Below, piece by piece: positions 35,918 through 43,941 of a stretch of DNA of 64,000 nucleotides. Each line of letters starts with the position of its first letter. Positions within the stretch are counted from its first letter, which is position 1. This stretch comes from Cellulomonas sp. NS3 (GTDB lineage: Bacteria; Actinomycetota; Actinomycetes; Actinomycetales; Cellulomonadaceae): positions 620,001 to 684,000 of the forward strand of contig NZ_CP103289.1 of assembly GCF_024757985.1 (NCBI RefSeq). Direction: 5' to 3'. The translations under genes and the position numbers were made by a program. The notes below the pieces were generated by a model that was not told where the DNA came from, made no database searches, and saw only the letters and a program-made list of their open reading frames with translations.

Positions 35918-36088
35918 TCAGCGCACCCGGCGCTGCAGCGCGCGCAGCTCACGGAACCCGACGGCCGCAGCCACCAGCCCGGGCACGAGCGCCCACGTGC
36001 GGCCACGGGCGGCCGCGGCGACGCACACGAGCGCCACGACCGCGCAGCCCACGACGGTCGCGACGCTCGCCCAGCGCACGGATCTCAC
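35918..36088 (-). CDS. Small membrane protein, 56 residues
   Basis: GTG 36088 to TGA 35918 encodes MRSVRWASVATVVGCAVVALVCV and onward to a basic, arginine-rich end (ELRALQRRVR). There are two hydrophobic segments (about 7-26 and 32-45) with positive flanks. TACCGT lies 7 nt upstream of the GTG, fitting the leaderless promoters seen elsewhere in the window. Too short and GTG-started, so easily missed. Function unknown; divergent from the LLM oxidoreductase gene. Confidence 0.6.
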   Translation of the reverse strand: MRSVRWASVATVVGCAVVALVCVAAAARGRTWALVPGLVAAAVGFRELRALQRRVR

Positions 36089-36129
36089 CGACCCGACGGT
36101 ACCCGTGGAGCCGTGAAAGGCTGCTCCGC

Positions 36130-37077
36130 ATGGACCTGAGGATCTTCACCGAGCCCCAGCAGGGGGCCACGTACGACGACCTGCTCGCGGTGGCGCGCGC
36201 GACCGAGGAGCTCGGCTACGACGCGTTCTTCCGCTCCGACCACTTCCTGCGTATGGGGGACGGCGACGGCCTCCCGGGGCCGACCGACGCGTGGACGACG
36301 CTCGCCGGCCTGGCACGGGAGACCTCGCGCATCCGGCTCGGGACGCTCGTCTCGTCGGCGACGTTCCGGCACCCCGGCGTGCTCGCGGTCCAGGTCGCGC
36401 AGGTCGACCAGATGTCGGGCGGGCGCGTCGAGCTCGGTCTCGGCGCGGGCTGGTTCGCGCAGGAGCACGCCGCCTACGGGATCCCCTTCCCCGAGAAGCG
36501 CTTCGGCATCCTCGAGGAGCAGCTCGACGTCGTGACCGGGCTGTGGGGCACGCCGGTGGGCGAGAGGTTCTCCTACGAGGGAGCGCACTACACGCTCGCG
36601 AGCTCGCCGGCGCTCCCGAAGCCGGTGCAGCACTCGCCGCTCGACCCGTCGCGTGCGGGCGTGCCGATCATCGTCGGCGGCAACGGGCCGCGCCGGACCC
36701 CGGCGCTCGCGGCACGCCACGCGGCGGAGTTCAACATCGTGTTCCCGGAGCTCCACGAGGTCGGCGCCAAGCTCGACCGGGTGCGGGACGCGTGCCGGGC
36801 GATCGACCGTGACCCCGCGTCGATGATCTTCTCGGCGGCGTTCCTCCTGTGCGGCGGCAAGGACGACGCCGAGGTCGAGCGGCGCGCGGCGGCGATCGGC
36901 TGGGACGCGGCCGAGGCGCGTGCGCGCGGCATCGCGGGGACCCCGACGGCGATGGTGGACCGGCTCGGTGCGCTGGCCGAGCAGGGCATCTCGCGGGTCT
37001 ACCTCCAGGTGCTCGACCTGCAGGACCTCGACCACCTCGCGCTGGTCGCGAGCGACGTCGCCCCGCAGCTCGGCTGA
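36130..37077 (+). CDS. LLM-class F420-dependent oxidoreductase
   Basis: 315 residues. Luciferase-like TIM barrel: MDLRIFTEPQ, FFRSDHFLRMG, LGTLVSSATFRHPG, QVDQMSGGRVELGLGAGWF and PIIVGGNGPRRT. This set is typical of the actinobacterial F420-dependent branch (glucose-6-phosphate dehydrogenase and methylene-H4MPT reductase relatives) rather than flavin luciferases. Substrate unknown. ATG 36130 with AAAGG about 11 nt upstream. A hairpin follows at 37101-37127. Confidence 0.9.
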   Translation: MDLRIFTEPQQGATYDDLLAVARATEELGYDAFFRSDHFLRMGDGDGLPGPTDAWTTLAGLARETSRIRLGTLVSSATFRHPGVLAVQVAQVDQMSGGRVELGLGAGWFAQEHAAYGIPFPEKRFGILEEQLDVVTGLWGTPVGERFSYEGAHYTLASSPALPKPVQHSPLDPSRAGVPIIVGGNGPRRTPALAARHAAEFNIVFPELHEVGAKLDRVRDACRAIDRDPASMIFSAAFLLCGGKDDAEVERRAAAIGWDAAEARARGIAGTPTAMVDRLGALAEQGISRVYLQVLDLQDLDHLALVASDVAPQLG

Positions 37078-37928
37078 GCCGCGGGCGGTGGGTGTCGTGG
37101 GGGCCCGCGTGCACCGCACGGGGGCCCTCGCCGCGTCACGGACCGGTGTGGCGGCGCCGAGCAACCGGGTGCACGTGGCACGGCGCCGGGGTCGACGGGC
37201 CTGTGCGGAATGCCATTCCTGTCCACCCGCAGCGTTGAGGCGGGGCAGGCGACGCGCGAATGCGGCATTTTTTCGCCCCCGTTTTCCGGCGGGAACGTGC
37301 TCGTCCTTTCGTCGTCTCTCGCGCGCGGGCGGCGAACGGGCGCCGACGGTCGACCGCACGCCCGACACCACCTGGTCATGGCCCGGCCATGGCGAGGTCA
37401 CCCGCAGGACAGGTCCGGGCCGCGCGCGGGCGGCGGGCGGCAGGGGTGGACGTCTGTCCAGGTCAGCGAGCTGGACTCGCGCCATCGGCTCGTTCGACGA
37501 ACGCGCGCGTCGGCGCGACCCGAGGTTGCCGACCGACCGTCCGGATCGCCTTGGACACCCGTCCAGTCCCGCCCCGGACGGGTGAGTTGTCTCGATGTGT
37601 GAGATGAGAACGGCCTAATTCCGACATCCTGGGCGCACGGCGGAAGTGTCGATGACCTGCACAGAAAGTGACGGAGAGCGCTTTCCGGCGACCATCGTGT
37701 GAGGCAGGGCACGTGAGCGAGCCCTGGGCAGGGCCGCTCGACCGCCTGTAACTTCGAACTACCACGGGGGAATGTTCCGGATCTGTCCGGCTCGCCGGAT
37801 TCCGATCTTGATGACACTCAGCGCATCCCCGCCGTGGGCGATCTGACGCCAGCGAAGCCGTCGCACCAGGCGACGAGGTAGGCAATGCCTCGAAGCCCAC
37901 ACGTGAAACGCGACCGCGGGGGCTCTCT
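37078..37928 (+). promoter_or_regulatory. 850-bp gene-free region upstream of the glucan-synthase operon
   Basis: It begins with a terminator-like hairpin (37101-37127, 10 of 11 pairs). It then contains a lower-GC patch with T-runs (37262-37312), a 15-bp near-palindrome CATGGCC-C-GGCCATG (about 37378-37392), scattered -10-like words (TAATTC near 37616, TGTAACT near 37747), and close to the start codon two short hairpins (37860-37874, GTCGC/GCGAC, and 37880-37890) framed by direct repeats CGAAGCC (37853, 37891). No ORF with actinobacterial codon bias. I tested GEMM and ydaO riboswitch patterns by eye and could not fit either. Confidence 0.5.
37101..37127 (+). terminator. Terminator of LLM oxidoreductase gene
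   Basis: 11-bp arms (37101-37111 and 37117-37127) with one mismatch and a 5-nt loop, 23 nt after the stop. Confidence 0.6.
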
Positions 37929-39656
37929 ATGGCAACCACAACGTTCAACCGGCTCATGACCGAGCCACGCAGGACCGACAACCCGAGCACGGCTCCGGCC
38001 CGCAACCCGGAGAACGAGGCGGCCCAGTCGCCGTCCCTGATGCTCCTCGTGCTGCTCGCCAGCGCGGGCATCCTCGTCTACGCCGTGTTCCTCCTGAACC
38101 CGAGCAACCGCGGCGACTGGCTGCCGTACTCGATGGTCATCGTCGCCGAGGTCATCCTCATCACCCAGGCGCTGCTGTCGATGTGGACGATCCTGTCCAG
38201 CGGGCACAACCCGCGAGGGTTCGCCTTCCACCACGCACAGGACACCCTGTACGACATGGCGGAGATCATCCGCCGTCGGGCCGAGGACGCGCCGGAGCAG
38301 TGGCGCATGTACGTCAAGGACCGCCCGGTGACGGTCGACGTCTTCATCACGACGTACGGCGAGGACATCGAGACCATCCGGCGCACGGTCACGGCCGCCG
38401 TCGCGATGAAGGGCGAGCACCTCACCTGGGTGCTCGACGACGGACGCTCCGACGAGGTCCGCGACCTGGCCGCCGAGCTCGGTGCGCGCTACGTGCGCCG
38501 CCTCACGAGCAACGGCGCCAAGGCCGGCAACGTCAACTACGCGCTGTCGATCACGAGCGGCGAGTTCTTCGTCATCTTCGACGCCGACTTCGTGCCGCTG
38601 CCGGACTTCCTCTACGAGACCGTCCCGTTCTTCGCGGACGACGACGTGGCCTTCGTGCAGACGCCGCAGACCTACGGGAACCTGCACAACCTCATCTCGC
38701 GCGGTGCCGGCTACATGCAGGCCGTGTTCTACCGGTTCATCCAGCCGGGCCGTAACCGGTTCAACGCCGCGTTCTGCGTCGGCACCAACGTCATCTTCCG
38801 CCGTACGGCGATCATGGACGTCGGCGGGATGTACTCCGACTCGAAGTCCGAGGACGTCTGGACGTCGCTCATGCTCCACGAGCGCGGCTGGCGCACGATC
38901 TTCATCCCCATGACGCTCGCCGTCGGGGACACCCCGGAGACGGTCGAGGCCTACACCAAGCAGCAGCTGCGCTGGGCGACGGGCGGCTTCGAGATCATGC
39001 TCACGCACAACCCGCTGTCGCGGAAGCGCAAGCTCACGATGGACCAGCGCCTGCAGTACACCGTCACGGCGACGCACTACCTGACGGGCATCTGCCCGCT
39101 CCTGCTGCTCCTCGTGCCGCCGCTGCAGATCTTCTTCAACCTGACCCCGATGAACCTCGACCTGACGATCGGGACCTGGCTGCTCTACTACGCCGGCTTC
39201 TACGTCATGCAGATCGTCGTGGCGTTCTACACCCTCGGGTCGTTCCGGTTCGAGGTGCTCATGCTCGCCGCCGTGTCCTTCCCGATCTACGTCCGTGCCC
39301 TCGTGAACGCGATCGTCAAGCGTGAGCAGAAGTGGCACGTGACCGGTCAGAAGGGCGCCGTGAGCTCGCCGTTCAACTTCATGATGCCGCAGGTGTGGTT
39401 CTTCGCCTTCCTGCTCATCACCACGGTCGTCGCGGTCTGGAAGGACCTCGGGAACGGCTACTTCTCGCTCGCCCTCGCCTGGAACGCGACCAACACCGTG
39501 ATCCTCGGCGCATTCGTCCTGACGGCCGTCGGAGAGGCGCGCCGCAACAAGAGAGCCAACGCCGCCGCGAAGAAGAAGCCGGAGCCTGCCACCGCGCAGC
39601 TCGAGGCGCCGCGTGAGGCCGTGCTCGTCGGATCTACCACCGGAGGTGCCGCATGA
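37929..39656 (+). CDS. Processive GT2 beta-glucan synthase (curdlan/cellulose synthase-like)
   Basis: 575 residues. Membrane glycosyltransferase with two N-terminal helices (about 37-56, 65-86), a cytosolic GT2 domain (about 133-360) and four or more C-terminal helices. The processive-synthase signature is complete: DDG (170-172), DAD (218-220), SED in the TED position (307-309) and QQLRW (345-349). Unlike BcsA it has no C-terminal PilZ domain, only a 50-residue charged tail. The same operon encodes a GH81 beta-1,3-glucanase rather than the cellulase found with bcsA, so I infer a beta-1,3-glucan product, as with CrdS of Agrobacterium; cellulose or a mixed-link glucan is not excluded. ATG 37929. 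The stop overlaps the next start (ATGA). Confidence 0.9.
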   Translation: MATTTFNRLMTEPRRTDNPSTAPARNPENEAAQSPSLMLLVLLASAGILVYAVFLLNPSNRGDWLPYSMVIVAEVILITQALLSMWTILSSGHNPRGFAFHHAQDTLYDMAEIIRRRAEDAPEQWRMYVKDRPVTVDVFITTYGEDIETIRRTVTAAVAMKGEHLTWVLDDGRSDEVRDLAAELGARYVRRLTSNGAKAGNVNYALSITSGEFFVIFDADFVPLPDFLYETVPFFADDDVAFVQTPQTYGNLHNLISRGAGYMQAVFYRFIQPGRNRFNAAFCVGTNVIFRRTAIMDVGGMYSDSKSEDVWTSLMLHERGWRTIFIPMTLAVGDTPETVEAYTKQQLRWATGGFEIMLTHNPLSRKRKLTMDQRLQYTVTATHYLTGICPLLLLLVPPLQIFFNLTPMNLDLTIGTWLLYYAGFYVMQIVVAFYTLGSFRFEVLMLAAVSFPIYVRALVNAIVKREQKWHVTGQKGAVSSPFNFMMPQVWFFAFLLITTVVAVWKDLGNGYFSLALAWNATNTVILGAFVLTAVGEARRNKRANAAAKKKPEPATAQLEAPREAVLVGSTTGGAA

Positions 39657-40414
39657 CCTGGGCCAATCGATTCCGCCTGACCCTGGGGCTCGTCGCCGTT
39701 CTGGCGCTGGGTGCCTGGCTGACCTTCTACCTCAACGACTCCAAGGCCATCGCCACGAGCTCGAGCGCGCAGATCGAGTCGAAGACGTACGCCGTCGGCT
39801 CGCAGTACGCCGGCCTGGTCGTCGACCAGCTCGTCGAGCAGGGTGACGTCGTCACCGAGGGCACGCCCCTGTTCGTGATCGACAGCGCCACGCTGCGCCA
39901 CGACGTGTCGATCGGGTTCGCCCCCGGCCCCACGCCCGGTCAGCGGATCAACGAGGCCGGGCAGGTCGAGGTCCTCGCGACCGGACCGGGCACCATCGCC
40001 CGCATCGAGGCCACGCGCGGCACGTTCGTCCCCGCCGCCGCCGTCCTCGCGCAGGTCGAGAAGGAGGGCTCGCTCTACGTCAAGGCCGAGTACACCCTCA
40101 CGGCCAAGGAGTACGCCCGCATCGACGAGGACGCCGCGGTGTCCATCGTGCTGCCGAACGAGCAGACCGTCGCCGGCCGCGTCACGGGCATCGAGGTGCA
40201 GACCGTCGCGAGCAAGGCCCAGGCCATCGTGACCGTCGAGAGCGACAAGCTCGTCTCCGGCAAGGCCAACGGCCTCATGGCTGCGGGCACCCCGGTGAAC
40301 GCCGAGCTCCAGCTCAAGAACGACGGCGTCGTGACCGACGTCGCCGCCTCCGTGGACGAGGTCTTCACCGACGTCTCGACGTCGGTCAAGGGCCTCTTCG
40401 GGAGCGGCGAGTGA
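39653..40414 (+). CDS. Membrane-fusion-like accessory protein of glucan operon
   Basis: 253 residues. One N-terminal membrane anchor (about 8-26), then an extracytoplasmic beta-rich region resembling HlyD/biotinyl-lipoyl-type adaptor proteins: YAGLVVDQLVEQGDVVTEGTPLFVID (split around 52-77), a second GTIARIEATRGTFVPAAAVLAQVE half, and a beta-barrel (about 150-225) with LPNEQTVAGRVTGIEVQT. There is no coiled-coil hairpin between the two halves, so it is a reduced form. Likely guides the nascent polymer across the wall. Translationally coupled to both neighbours (4-bp overlaps). Confidence 0.8.
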   Translation: MTWANRFRLTLGLVAVLALGAWLTFYLNDSKAIATSSSAQIESKTYAVGSQYAGLVVDQLVEQGDVVTEGTPLFVIDSATLRHDVSIGFAPGPTPGQRINEAGQVEVLATGPGTIARIEATRGTFVPAAAVLAQVEKEGSLYVKAEYTLTAKEYARIDEDAAVSIVLPNEQTVAGRVTGIEVQTVASKAQAIVTVESDKLVSGKANGLMAAGTPVNAELQLKNDGVVTDVAASVDEVFTDVSTSVKGLFGSGE

Positions 40415-42543
40415 CGGCCCGTCGAGGGACCGTCATCGGCATCGTCGCCGCAGTCGTCGCCGTCGTGGTCGCCGCGGTGGTCCTCCTCGGAGGCCGCGGG
40501 ACGGACGGCAGCACCAACCAGGCGGGGGTCGCGCGAGCGGCCAGCGTCGAGGGTCCGGAGGACGCAGCCCTCCCCGAGGTGGACACCCAGGCGCTCGTCG
40601 AGGGCCTGGAGCAGAAGGCGGTCGCGAAGATCGCTCCCGTCCGCCTCGCCGAGGGCCTCGTGCCCCCCACGAACCGCTGGTTCAGCGGGCTCGTCTTCGG
40701 TGACGAGCCGCAGCCGGTGTTCCCGCTGCCGGCGTCGTTCGGCCTGACCGACTCCGGTTTCGGCGTCGGGATGCCGAAGCCGGTCACGAGCGAGAAGGCC
40801 ATCGTCGCGCCGCACGTCCCGGGCGTGACGGTCGACGCCGGCGCGCAGGACGTCCGCATCAGCGCGTACGACACCGCGACCGTCTCGATGGAGCTGCTCG
40901 ACGGCGAGGGCGCGGTGCTCGGCACCGTCGTCATCGCCGAGGGCTCCCCGTTCGCGTCCTTCACGGCCGGTGACTCCGGGGCGTCGCTCACGCTCGACGC
41001 GGCGTTCACGCCCGCCGAGGGTGCCACCGCCGCCGAGGGCACGAGCGTCGCGACCGCGACGACCGACGGCTCGGACTACGGCCTCGTGACGCCCGAGGGC
41101 GCGCTCGAGGGCAGCAGCGTGACGCTGGAGGCCGGCGCCTCGGCGACGGTCTACCCGCTGCCGCAGGACGCGTCGGACGAGGCGCTCACGGCGCTCGCCG
41201 AGGCCGCGGCCGACCCGGTCGTCGGGTCGGAGCTGTCCTACGGCGTCAACGAGCAGGTCGCCCGCACGACGATCGGCTACGTCACCGCGTCGGGCTCCCC
41301 GTCCGCGTACGTGACGATGCCGCACCACCGCCTGGGCGAGCAGCCCCAGCGGGCGGACTGCGCGATCGGCGAGTACGCGAGCGTGTACGGCACGCTCGAG
41401 CTGTGCGCCGGCTCGACGCTCACCACGTGGGCGCCGACGGTCGAGCCGCAGGGCGAGCTCGACCTGGCCGACATCCCCGAGGACAAGCTCACGGTCATCC
41501 GCGAGCAGGTCGCGAAGGACGTCGAGTCCACGGTCCCGTTCCCGTCCGACACGTACTTCGGCGGCAAGGCGCTCAACCGCGCCGCGACGCTCGTCGTGCT
41601 CGGCGAGCAGGTCGGTGCCGAGGACGTCGTGGCCCCGCTCCGCGAGAAGGTCACCGAGACCCTGCTCGAGTGGGCGGACCCGGCGCGCTGCGGGACCGAG
41701 GAGGCACGCTGCTTCGTGTACGACGACGCGGCCAAGGGTGTCGTCGGGCTCACGCCGTCCTTCGGGTCGGACGAGTTCAACGACCACCACTTCCACTACG
41801 GGTACTTCCTCGCGGCGGCGGGCCTGCTCGCGGCCGACGACGAGGACCTCAAGGACCAGCTCGCGCCGGTCATGGACGTGCTCGCGCAGGACATCGCCGC
41901 GGTCACCGCGTCCGAGTGGTTCCCCGAGCTGCGCAACTTCGACGTGTACGCGGGTCACGCGTGGGCCTCGGGCACCTCGCCGTTCGCGGACGGCAACAAC
42001 CAGGAGTCGAGCTCCGAGGCGATCAACGCCTGGAACGGGCTGGGCCTGTGGGCCGCGACCTCGGGGCAGGACGAGCTCGGGGTGCAGGCCACCTGGCTGA
42101 CCTCGGCCGAGGCCGCCTCGACCAAGGCGTACTGGACCGACCCGGACCTCGAGGACCCGGTCTTCGAGGGCTTCGACCACGAGGTCGTCTCGCTCAACTG
42201 GGGCGGCAAGCGTGACTACGCCACCTGGTTCAGCCCGGACCCGGGCGCGATGCTCGGCATCCTGCTCCTGCCGATGAGCCCGGTCTCGGGCTACCTCGCG
42301 GGCGCCCCGGAGGGCATCCGGGCACGTGTCGCGGAGGGCACGCCGGACGGCTGGGAGGCCAAGTTCTCGGACTACATCCTCGCGTACTCGGCGCTCGCCG
42401 GGCCTGAGGACGCCGCGACGGCGTGGGACGAGGCGCAGAAGCTCTCGGACGAGTGGATCGACGACGGCAACTCGCGGGCCTACCTGCTCGCGTGGATCGC
42501 CGCGGTGGAGTCCGGCGGGGTCCCCTCGCTCCCCACCTCCTGA
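40411..42543 (+). CDS. GH81 endo-beta-1,3-glucanase
   Basis: 710 residues. GTG 40411 overlaps the preceding stop (GTGA). A single N-terminal membrane segment (about 7-27) looks like a signal anchor, leaving the enzyme outside. GH81 landmarks are clear: an N-terminal beta-sandwich region, FGSDEFNDHHFHYGYF (about 451-466), NFDVYAGHAWASG (about 509) and DGNNQESSSEAINAW (527-541) with the two candidate catalytic glutamates E532 and E536. GH81 enzymes cut beta-1,3-glucan. Its place in the operon parallels BcsZ in cellulose synthesis: trimming or releasing the polymer. The last 64 bp overlap the end of the opposite-strand gene. Confidence 0.93.
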   Translation: MTARRGTVIGIVAAVVAVVVAAVVLLGGRGTDGSTNQAGVARAASVEGPEDAALPEVDTQALVEGLEQKAVAKIAPVRLAEGLVPPTNRWFSGLVFGDEPQPVFPLPASFGLTDSGFGVGMPKPVTSEKAIVAPHVPGVTVDAGAQDVRISAYDTATVSMELLDGEGAVLGTVVIAEGSPFASFTAGDSGASLTLDAAFTPAEGATAAEGTSVATATTDGSDYGLVTPEGALEGSSVTLEAGASATVYPLPQDASDEALTALAEAAADPVVGSELSYGVNEQVARTTIGYVTASGSPSAYVTMPHHRLGEQPQRADCAIGEYASVYGTLELCAGSTLTTWAPTVEPQGELDLADIPEDKLTVIREQVAKDVESTVPFPSDTYFGGKALNRAATLVVLGEQVGAEDVVAPLREKVTETLLEWADPARCGTEEARCFVYDDAAKGVVGLTPSFGSDEFNDHHFHYGYFLAAAGLLAADDEDLKDQLAPVMDVLAQDIAAVTASEWFPELRNFDVYAGHAWASGTSPFADGNNQESSSEAINAWNGLGLWAATSGQDELGVQATWLTSAEAASTKAYWTDPDLEDPVFEGFDHEVVSLNWGGKRDYATWFSPDPGAMLGILLLPMSPVSGYLAGAPEGIRARVAEGTPDGWEAKFSDYILAYSALAGPEDAATAWDEAQKLSDEWIDDGNSRAYLLAWIAAVESGGVPSLPTS

Positions 42544-43781
42544 GGTCGGCCCTCCTGGCGGACGACGGCACGCGCCGTCACCGCCAGGAGGGCCACCAGC
42601 AGGACGTTGCGCAGCACGAGCGCGAGCGTGACCACCGCGTCGCCGCCCAGCAGGCCGTTGTACCCGGTGGGGAACACGACCTGGGTGAGCCCGGCGACCA
42701 CGAGCACGAGCACGGCGGTCACCTCCCAGCCCCGCAGCCGCAGGGCGAGGGCCACGACCACGGGCGGCGCGAGCCACCCGACGAACTGCGGCGACCCGAC
42801 CTTGTTGAACACGATGAGGGTCGTCGCCACGAGCAGCGCGCCGCGCACCACGAACGCCTCCACGGCGACCGAGGTGCCGGCGCGTCGTCGTGCCCACCAC
42901 AGGAGGGCCGTCACCGCGGCGAGCGCGAGCACGAGCGCGAGCCCGAGCGAGTCGGCCGCGAGCTGTGCGCCCGGGCCGTGCACCTCGTACGTCACGAGCT
43001 CCTCGTTGAGGCGCCGCTCGACGGCCGGCGTCACGAGCGCCGCGACCATCCACGGCGTCGCGCCGACCGACTCGACCTGCAGCCCGCGCTCGCCCTGCTC
43101 GGTCAGGAAGCTGCCGAGGTGCGGGAGCCCGCCGCCGAGCGCGACCGCGCCGACCACGACGGCGCACACGACCGCGGGCGGCAGCACGACGTCACGCCAC
43201 GGGCGCCGCGCGACCACGACGAGCGGGAGCAGCAGCGCCCCCGGCGCGACCTTGATCCACGCCCCGATCGTGAGCAGCGCCGAGGCGACCGCGGGGTGCC
43301 GCGCCGCGAGCACGAGCGCCACGACGACGATCGGCGCGACGACCGCGTCGAGGCGGCCCATCGCGACCGGTCCCAGGGCGGCGAGGAACGCGAGCCACCA
43401 CCATGCACCGGCGGTCGACGCGCCCCGGCGCGGGCGCAGCAGCAGCGCCAGCGCGAGCGCGTCCAGCACCGTGACGAGGGCGGCCCACGCGAGCATGTAC
43501 GTGCGCGTGTCGACCGTGTCGACGAGGCCCGGCACGAGGAGCGGGACGAGCGCCCCCGCGGGGTAGACCCAGTCGCCGTCGAGCACCGGCCACGTCCCGT
43601 TCTCGAGCCCCTGCCACATCCAGAACCGGTACAGCTCGAGGTCGTAGAACGCCTCGAGCGGCAGCCGCACCGCGCCGAGCCAGGCGAGCCAGGCGTGCAC
43701 CGCGAGGAACGCGACGACGAGCAGCACGCGCTCGACGACCACCGGCGCGCGCGGGCGCAGGGGCGGGGACGGCGTGCGCAC
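42480..43781 (-). CDS. GT87-type (DUF2029) mannosyltransferase-like membrane protein
   Basis: 433 residues with about ten membrane helices. Multi-pass GT-C protein resembling polyprenol-phosphate-mannose-dependent transferases of actinobacteria. The first periplasmic loop has the acidic YDLELYRFW motif expected for the metal/donor site (about residues 46-55), with WVYPAGALVPLL following and a KVGSPQFVGWL loop later. GTG 43781 was chosen for GGAGGT 4 nt upstream; a 34-residue in-frame extension lacks features. Likely mannosylates wall glycolipids or an exopolysaccharide. Convergent with GH81 and overlapping it by 64 bp. Confidence 0.85.
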   Translation of the reverse strand: MRTPSPPLRPRAPVVVERVLLVVAFLAVHAWLAWLGAVRLPLEAFYDLELYRFWMWQGLENGTWPVLDGDWVYPAGALVPLLVPGLVDTVDTRTYMLAWAALVTVLDALALALLLRPRRGASTAGAWWWLAFLAALGPVAMGRLDAVVAPIVVVALVLAARHPAVASALLTIGAWIKVAPGALLLPLVVVARRPWRDVVLPPAVVCAVVVGAVALGGGLPHLGSFLTEQGERGLQVESVGATPWMVAALVTPAVERRLNEELVTYEVHGPGAQLAADSLGLALVLALAAVTALLWWARRRAGTSVAVEAFVVRGALLVATTLIVFNKVGSPQFVGWLAPPVVVALALRLRGWEVTAVLVLVVAGLTQVVFPTGYNGLLGGDAVVTLALVLRNVLLVALLAVTARAVVRQEGRPQEVGSEGTPPDSTAAIHASR

Positions 43782-43941
43782 GGGGACCTCCGGGCGGGAG
43801 CAGGGGCGGGTCCCGACGTCGTGCCCCGCCGGGCGAGCACACCCTAGCGCCGGCGGCGTCGCGCACGCCGAGCGGTCCCGCACGGTCCGCCCCTGCCGTC
43901 GCTAGTCTTCGCTGAGCCCTGCGGAGCAGAAGGAGCACCAC

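Noticed and set aside
37692-37710. CRP/GlxR-type site TGTGA-N6-GCACG
   Set aside because: Only one good half-site; the second half mismatches at two positions.
37800-37928. c-di-GMP (GEMM) or c-di-AMP (ydaO) riboswitch
   Set aside because: Compared conserved cores by eye; the CGAAGCC and GGTAGGC words are suggestive but the required helices and spacing do not fit.
37929-39656. Cellulose synthase (BcsA) call
   Set aside because: No PilZ domain, no bcsB/bcsZ neighbours, and a GH81 beta-1,3-glucanase in the same operon; kept as an alternative only.
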